From Chlorella sorokiniana (Eukaryota; Chlorophyta; Trebouxiophyceae; Chlorellales; Chlorellaceae): DNA of 64,000 bases. Under the pieces are notes generated by a model. That model was not told where the DNA came from. It worked only from the letters and a program-made list of their open reading frames with translations, and searched no databases. Where the stretch lies: positions 2,234,001 through 2,298,000 of the forward strand of contig CP084613.1 in the NCBI GenBank assembly GCA_025917655.1, written 5' to 3'. The position numbers were made by a program, and so were the translations under genes. Numbering within the stretch: position 1 is the stretch's first letter; each line of letters begins with the position of its first letter. Of the stretch, positions 57,857 through 64,000 are shown piece by piece.

Positions 57857-58349
57857 GGTTGAGGGCTGTTCGCGGTGGGAGGGTGGCTGGGAAGGGGGAG
57901 CTGTTTAGTTTAGGAACGCAGGGGCGCCCGTGGACAAACAGTGCCTCGCCAGCCCTGCTGTCGAGCTGCGCTTCCTTTTGATTCCGGCTCGTGTTCCAAC
58001 CTCAACGCTAAAATTCACGCCTCAAGCACCCTCGTTACGGGCAGGCAGTTGTTGCGGTACGCCGCTCTTGGAGGCGCCACCATGCATTTCCAAGGCAACG
58101 GCCGTCAATAAAGTTGGTTTCAATGATATCAGGATTGAGGGGCCAGGGGGCAGCGTCCTAGGCAGGTTGCGTGCACACTCCCAACCTGGACGGCATTTGG
58201 TCTTGGACATCATTACGACCTGTTGATGCATGTCAGCAGTTTATACCAGAGAGGCAACCCCAAGTTCTTTGTTACTAAGAGCCAGCTCAGCACAACGCAC
58301 AACATGCTCGGTTAGTGAGCTCAAGTGGCAGCCTTGGCGTGGGCTGTCG
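57857..58349. other. Gap: promoter of the Gln-rich gene and ABC-transporter 3' region
   Basis: 493 bp between tandem minus-strand genes. No exon or repeat recognised. Confidence 0.5.
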
Positions 58350-61300
58350 TCACATCAGCGTCCGCTGCAGCGTCAGCTCTTGCGCGCTGACCAGTGCCGC
58401 GTAGCGACCGTTGGGCCGCGCCAGCAGCTGTTTGTGCGTGCCTTGCTCCACCACCCGACCCGCGTCCAGCACCACAATCTGCCGCGCAGTGTGTGGGGGG
58501 AGGCAAAAGGGTGGCATGCGAGGCTGACCAGGAGCGCAGGCGCGACGGCAGCGGCTGACGGGGAGGACGGGAGGGCACGCTGCCAGCTGTGCCCCCTTGC
58601 CTGGTCTGCATTCTGCACGGTGGACAGGCGGTGCGCGATGACCATGACGGTCCTGCCCTCCATCAGCTTCTCGATGGCCGCCTGCACCAGCCGCTCGTTC
58701 TCCGCATCCAGCGAGCTGGTGGCCTCGTCCAGGATGAGGATGGGCGCGTCCTGGGGAACCCGGGTGGGGGAGGGGGAAAGCACGGGGTGCAGCGCGCGGG
58801 GTGCGGAAAGCGCCAGCCCCACCGCGTGCGGCTAGATCAAAGGCCCCAAACTGCTAGCCCCCTCACAGCCCACCCAGCTGCCAGCCCCACTCACAGCCCA
58901 CCCCCACCCACCCGCTCACCTTGAGCAGAGCGCGCGCCAGGGCGATGCGCTGCCGTTGGCCGCCGGACAGCAGGCTGCCAGCCTCGCCCACCACCGTGGC
59001 ATACCCCTCGGGCAGGGCGGCGATGAAGTCGTGCGCGTGGGCGGCACGCGCCGCCGCCTCGATCTCTGCCTGGCTGCACCGCATGCCGCGGCCGTAGCCT
59101 GCAGCGCATGCGTGCGCCAGCAAGTCGCGTTTGAATGCAGGCGGCAAGAGCAGGCGTGCAGGTTGAAACATGCCCCACGCCCTACCCTCAGCCCCGTCCG
59201 CGCTTGCTCTGCTCTGCGAGCATGCCCCAAGCCCCCACGCCACCTACTGGAATGGGCCCCACCACGCACTCAGCCCCTCCCCGCGCACCTATGTTGTAAG
59301 CGATGCTGGCGGGGAAGAGCACCGGCTCCTGGCTGACGGCGGCGAGCGCGGCGGTCCAGTCTGTGCGCGCGTAGGCGCGTATGTCGGCACCGTCCAGGGT
59401 GATGGCGCCCGCATCGGGCGCGTACAGCCGCTCCAGCAGCGCCGCCACGGTGGACTTGCCCGCCCCGACCGCCCCACCAGCGCTGTCACACGCCCCGCGG
59501 CAGCGTCAAGCTCAGGTCGCGCAGCACGGGGGCCCCGGGCGCAGCGGGTAGGAGAAGCACACACCCTCCAGGCGCAGGTCGCCGCGCAGCGCCGCAGCCA
59601 CGGCGCTGCCCTGCGCACCCGCCGCCGCCGCATGGCCGTTGGCGGGCTGCGGCGACGGCACGGGCAGCTCGTCGGGACGCGCCGACGCTGGAGCCACGCC
59701 GCCGTCGTGCGCTGGCGGCGCCTCCCACGGCGCGTCTGGCAGCGGCGGCAGCGCCGCCTCCATCGACTCGTCGGGAGGCAGCTCGCCCAGCGTCGCGCGC
59801 GCACGCGGCGCACCGCTGCCAGCATGCCGCGCAGGTCGGCAAACGTTTGCAGCATGCCCTGCAGGCAGGGGAGGGGGTGTCAGACGGGGGCCCCCAGGGT
59901 TGAGACGGTGGAAGCGCGGCAGGCGCCCATGCCTGGTGCCGGCGCCCATCTCTACCAGCTGCAGCTGGCACCGCACCTGCGTGGCGAACACGAGGCTGAA
60001 GGTGAAGCCGATGGCGGTGACCAGCACCCCTGCCGGCAGCAGCCCCGCCGCCACCAGGCGCCCCCAGCGCGTACAGCGCCAGCAGGGACAGGTGCGTGGC
60101 GCTGCGGTTGATGCCTGCGCGGGGAGAGGGGTTGACAGAAGGGGGCAGCAGTGGGCGCGGGGTGCCGTGGACGCGACGGGGCAGCCGCTGCACTGCCAGC
60201 CGCCTGCATGAGGGCGTTTGCATATGCATATGCAGGGGCCCAACAGCACAGGCTGCGCCAGCTGCCGCGAGCGTGCATGCCCCCCAGCTCCCCGCCCTGG
60301 AGCGGCGGCAGGGGCGCGCACCCTCCAGCATGGCCTTGGCCCGCGCGAAGCCCAGCCCCGAGGCGTACGGCGCGCCACCTGCTGCCCAAAGCGCGCCTGC
60401 TCTAGCGCCTCCCCCGCAAAGATGCGCACGGTGCGCATGTGCGAAAAGGAGGAGGCGGCCACCTCGGCCAGCCGCTGCTGCGCGGGCCGCGCTGGCCGCC
60501 TCCAGGCTGCGCGTCTGGCGGCGGTACAGAAAGGCGGTGCACACGCTGGCCACGATGACCGCCGCCAGCACGGGGCCCAGGCGCCAGCTGCACGTGGCGG
60601 GGGGTTGGCGCCGCAAGCGGGGCTGTGTTGGGCCCGCAGGCCGGGTGGCTGCGCCCCAGCTCCCCAACAGCGAGCAGACGGCAGCAGGCGGGCGCCGGCG
60701 CGCGCCACGGCCCCACCTGAGCGCGAAGAGCACGGCCACGCTGCCCAGGGCCTCCAGCAGGGCGCGCAGGCCCCTGTCGCGGGCGGTGTTGGCGAAGACA
60801 AAGGCGCGGATGGAGTCGAGGTCGCGGCTGAGCAGCTGGGTGAGGGCGGAGGGGAGTGGCGGTCGAAGAATTCGACGCGCTGGGACAGCAGGCAGCGGAA
60901 GGCCTCCACCCGCAGCGAAGCCTGCAGCTTCTCGCCGGCCGCGCACGCGTTCAGGATGTACACCTGGCGTGGGGGGTGGGTGCCGGGGGTGGGTGGGGGC
61001 ACAGGCACCGGCGGGAGAGGGGGCGGGCGGGCAGCGCGCCATGGCGGGGCGGCCTGGTGCAGCCCAGGCCAGCACGGGCCCCGCGCCCGCGCGTGTGCCA
61101 CCTGGGACAGCAGTGGCTCCGCCACGTAGACCAGCAGCAGGCCCAGGAAGAGGCGGGAGTACCTGCGAGGGCGGCAGGCGCGCACGGGTGGGAACGCGCG
61201 GGGGCCAGAGGCCGCCGCATGCCATGCGCAGGCTGGCCATGCCGCACGCTGAGGTGCAGGCGGCAGGCGCGTGCTGGGAGCGCGTGTGGCCGCTGCTTGC

Positions 61301-61848
61301 TGGTGTGCAGGTGCCGGCGGGGAGCAGTGCCCGGGCGCAGCGCGCACTCACTGCTGCCAGGGCTGCCCGCGGACCAGCACGTCAAACAGCATGCCTTGCA
61401 GCACCGGGGACAGCAGGTTCATGGACACGCAGAGCAGCAGGGAGGCCAGGGACAGCGCGAGGTGGCGTTTCTGCTGCATCAGCAGGCGCCACACCGCGTG
61501 GCGCCCCAGCGGCGCCTCCCGTGGCTGCCAGCTGCTGCTGGCGGTCAACGCTGCGCCTGCGTGGCCGCCATCCGCATCCTCTGGCCCCAACCTGGCTGCA
61601 TCTATGCTGCTGCTCCGCACGCGCACGGATGCTCTACTGCTTTCACAGCGCGGCTGTCGAACCCATGCCTGCTGCAGCCCTGCGTGCCTCTGCTGGTCAT
61701 CGTGCCGCTGCCGCCGCCGTGCGGGTCTGCTGGCGGCGGCAGCAGCAGGTGCAGGGGGCATCTGCAAGCTGCGCAAGGACGGCTGTGGCAACAACGTGCG
61801 GCGTGCCGACGGTAGCGGGCACCCGGGGCAAGCGAGCGGGCCTGCCAT
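58350..61848 (-). CDS. ABCB-type half ABC transporter (TAP/ATM/LPS-flippase-like)
   Basis: One membrane domain plus one ATPase domain; works as a dimer, substrate unknown. A roughly 110-residue leader (ATG 61848, not certain) precedes the first helices ([38 protein letters not shown]). Then [20 protein letters not shown] followed by [45 protein letters not shown] and further helices. The nucleotide-binding domain shows YNI-preceding [11 protein letters not shown] (Q-loop), [18 protein letters not shown] (signature), [20 protein letters not shown] (Walker B, D-loop) and [15 protein letters not shown] (H-loop), ending [12 protein letters not shown]. The Walker A motif GRSG-AGKST is interrupted: as assembled it reads out of frame at 59463-59466 in a run of four C. 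Other breaks occur near 60480, 60860 and 60060. It is divergent from the carotenoid oxygenase gene. Confidence 0.88.
60219..60234 (+). repeat. 16-bp perfect palindrome in an ABC-transporter intron
   Basis: tgcatatgcatatgca is its own reverse complement and is an AT-rich island in a GC-rich intron. Confidence 0.8.
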
Positions 61849-62176
61849 CAGCTGGCTTGGTCACCTCAACACCTGCGGCGACAGCAGGGCATGGAAAGAC
61901 GGAATCTAACACAGTGGTTGAATCGGCATTTATTCGAACGAAAGATGGATTTCGAGGGATCACCTGTAGCACTGGTAGCACACTCCGCCTGCTGTCCTGC
62001 TGAAGGAGCGATTCAGGGGCCTTCAGGGGATTCTTGTGTTGCAATCACTTACCACGTGGGTTCAGGGCCGTTTCGTGGTGTCGAAGTTCTTTGCTCGGAA
62101 CCGGTTGACTTGGACTCCGCAACTGCGCACGGTGCCCAAAACCTATTGCAAGACATAACAGGGCCCCCGATCCACC
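61849..62176. promoter_or_regulatory. Divergent promoter region, ABC transporter / carotenoid oxygenase
   Basis: 328 bp between start codons, with an AT-richer core (about 61905-61960). A frame on the minus strand runs through it and might extend the transporter N-terminus; this is not resolved. Confidence 0.4.
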
Positions 62177-64000
62177 ATGGAGCTGGGACTCACCGGAAAG
62201 GCCCAGGAAGCCATAGAGCCCCTTGCCCTGCGCGTGACGGCGGGCGCCATACCCGCTTGGCTGGAGGGCGTCCTGTATCGCAATGGGCCCGGCCAGTTTG
62301 ACGTGGAGCTGCAGGATGGCAGAAGCTTCACTGTGCCGCACTGGTCAGAACAATGCATTCGTTTTGCAGGACTCCTCGGGTTGGTTCAAGCTCTCGGGCC
62401 CCCCCCGCCTGCGTTGCAGGTTTGACGGGCTAACACAGCTGCACGCATTCCGCATCAGCGGGGGCCGGGTGTCCTACCGCAGCCGCCACCTGTACCCTGC
62501 CATCGAGGAGCACATCAAGCAGCATGGGACGTACAGCACCTTTGCTGGGCTGGGCCCTGAGGGGCTGTGGCGCTCGTTGGCGAGGCGCGTGCTGCAGCTG
62601 CTGCGCCTGGCCCCTTCGCCGTCGGTGCGGCACCCCGCCAGCGGCAGGGCGGTTGAGAATGTGGGCGTCACCATCGGCCGAATCGGCGGCACCCTTTTCA
62701 GCCGCACCGACAGCAACTGCCTGGCCCCCATCGACCCGGAGACGCTGGCCGCCGGCCCCCGCCTCGTACACAGGTGCCGCCGCTGCTGCTGCAGCCCTGG
62801 AGCCCAGCTGCTGCTCTGCGCAGCCCCTTGATCCTCACTCTCCACTCACCCCGTGCATCCCCCCCCAAACCCCTGCACCACCAGACTTCAACCCCGCCTT
62901 CCGCGGCCACATGGCGGCGGCGCACGGCCAGCGCGACGAGGCCGCCCGCACCCACTTCAACTTCACGCTGGAGCTGGGCCCCCGCCCTGCGCCTACCGCG
63001 TGTTTGCCATCCCCGACGAGGAGCCGCGAAGCCACCTGCTGGCCACTGTGAGGGCGGACCCCGCCTACGTGCACAGGTGGGCCCCCTCAGCAGCCTGCTT
63101 GTGCTGTGGTTGTGCGTGCGAGTGGTGTGTGGCCATGGCGGTTGCACTGACGGGGGTGGAGGTAGGCTGGGGCCGCAGCTCAGGCAGACACCTCTGCAGC
63201 TGTCGATATAAGGTGGCGCCTACTGGCAGCGGTAGGACAGTTCCGCCCCCAGCACACACTCTTCGCCCCCACATGAGAGGAACTCCCACCCAACGCCCAA
63301 CCAAACACGCAGCTTTGCCATGAGCCAGCGCTACCTGGTGCTCATGGTGTGGCCGCTGCTGCTGGACCCGCTCAAGCTGGCGCTGCACGGCGCCCCCGCC
63401 AGGGCCTTCTCCTGGCAGCCCAGCAAGGGCACCCTGTTCCACGTGATTGACAAGCAGGCGGGCGGCGCAGGCCACGTTGCGACTTACAGGTGGAGGCGCT
63501 GCTTCCTCTGCGCCGGCTGCGGGCGTGCAGCAGCTCCACCCCTTGCACAGGGGGTGGCCAGCGCGGGGCTGATACAAGGTGCCTGCTCCCCGCCCGCCCT
63601 GGCCGCCCTCAGGAGCGACGCCTTCTTCTGCTTCCACACCATCAACGCGTGGGAGGCCGGCGGCGCGCTGCACATCGACCTCTGTGCCTACGAAGACGGC
63701 CTGGCCTGGCATGAGACCTTCAAGCTGCCCCACCTGCGCTCGGGCGAGGCGCGCCTGCCCCGGGCAAACATCAGGAGGTGCGGCTGCGCAGGAGGTGACA
63801 CTGCATCATGTGCCCAGTCCTCCTGCCAGTGCAGGCCCCCACCCCCACCCACCCCTGCCCCAACGCAACGCAGGTACACGCTGCCCAACCTGGAGGCGGC
63901 CATTGCCGCGGGCCCGGCCTCCGTGCACGCCGCCAGCATGGAGGTGGTGGCCGGCGCGCGGGGCCACCCCGGGCGGCGCCCACCTGCACGAGCTGCCGCG
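62177..64000 (+). CDS. Carotenoid cleavage oxygenase family protein, truncated by the window edge
   Basis: Non-haem iron dioxygenase of the BCO/RPE65/NinaB superfamily that splits carotenoid or apocarotenoid double bonds. Start MELGLTGKAQEAIEPLALRV (ATG 62177). Blocks: IPAWLEGVLYRNGPGQFDVE; HW|FDGLTQLHAFRISGGRVS (intron inside W); VGVTIGRIGGTLFSRTDSNC and LAPIDPETL; HMAAAHGQRDEAARTHFNFT (His of AAH aligns with the first iron ligand); YVH|SFAMSQRYLVLMVWPL (second ligand His just before the intron); GTLFHVIDKQAGG; FFCFHTINAWEAGGALHIDL (third ligand). The fourth His lies beyond the window. The NGPG and FHTINAWE forms are closest to animal-type BCO proteins. A frame break occurs in a C5 run near 62982. 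The gene continues past base 64000. Confidence 0.9.

Noticed and set aside
60219-60234. Palindrome as a regulatory operator
   Set aside because: It lies in an intron of a long gene, and palindromes of this length in AT-rich islands are not informative alone.
60096-62003. 635-codon plus-strand open frame
   Set aside because: It is antisense to the ABC transporter, whose motifs are unmistakable on the other strand.
1-64000. Transposons, tRNA or rRNA genes, viral insertions
   Set aside because: No reverse transcriptase, transposase, terminal repeats, tRNA cloverleaf or rRNA sequence could be recognised by eye; a tRNA scan was not possible.

Overview
The window is a stretch of nuclear genome from a GC-rich green alga, most likely a Chlorella-type trebouxiophyte. 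The base composition is strongly GC-rich. Almost every gene is cut by many short GT-AG introns, intergenic gaps are a few hundred bases, and the gene content mixes plastid, mitochondrial and sucrose-pathway functions. No tRNA, rRNA, transposon or CRISPR array was recognised. This is a eukaryotic window, so operons and ribosome binding sites do not apply. CDS coordinates below span start to stop including introns.

Layout. 0-4.1 kb: the 3' part of a coiled-coil gene, a small unknown protein, and an organelle-type adenylate kinase (minus). 4.4-11.7 kb: one very long sucrose-phosphate synthase gene (minus). 12.6-18.3 kb: a mitochondrial carrier (minus) divergent from an ABC1K/ADCK atypical kinase (plus). 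18.6-23.8 kb: the ubiquitin-like splicing modifier UBL5/Hub1 (minus), a four-helix membrane protein (plus) and an unknown conserved protein (minus). 24.3-28.7 kb: mitochondrial pyruvate dehydrogenase E1-beta (minus) divergent from a HIRIP3/CHZ-type histone chaperone (plus). 29.0-36.1 kb: a compact RqcH/NFACT protein (plus), plastid-type dihydrolipoyl dehydrogenase (minus) and a small lysine-rich-tailed protein (plus). 36.3-40.0 kb: TIM50 (minus) divergent from RsmI-type rRNA methyltransferase (plus). 40.2-44.0 kb: a secretory, EGF-repeat, single-pass membrane protein. 44.4-47.7 kb: a spliceosomal-intron-containing gene for a double-motif LAGLIDADG protein, the most unusual locus here. 48.5-57.9 kb: a Cys-rich unknown, an RSZ-type SR splicing factor, the spliceosome factor SMU1 and a Gln-rich acidic nuclear-type protein. 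58.3-64.0 kb: an ABCB-type half transporter divergent from a carotenoid cleavage oxygenase that runs off the right edge.

Themes. Organelle function dominates: adenylate kinase, E1-beta, E3, TIM50, RsmI, RqcH, ABC1K and the carrier. RsmI and RqcH are bacterial-type translation factors that probably act in an organelle. UBL5, the SR protein and SMU1 all serve pre-mRNA splicing, which fits the intron density. Seven gene pairs are divergent across gaps of about 290-500 bp that must hold shared promoters.

Caution. Many otherwise conserved genes carry single-base frame breaks, most often at or near runs of G or C. Adenylate kinase, E1-beta, UBL5 and dihydrolipoyl dehydrogenase read through cleanly. 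The simplest reading is homopolymer error in the assembly rather than widespread pseudogenes, but raw reads would be needed to settle it.
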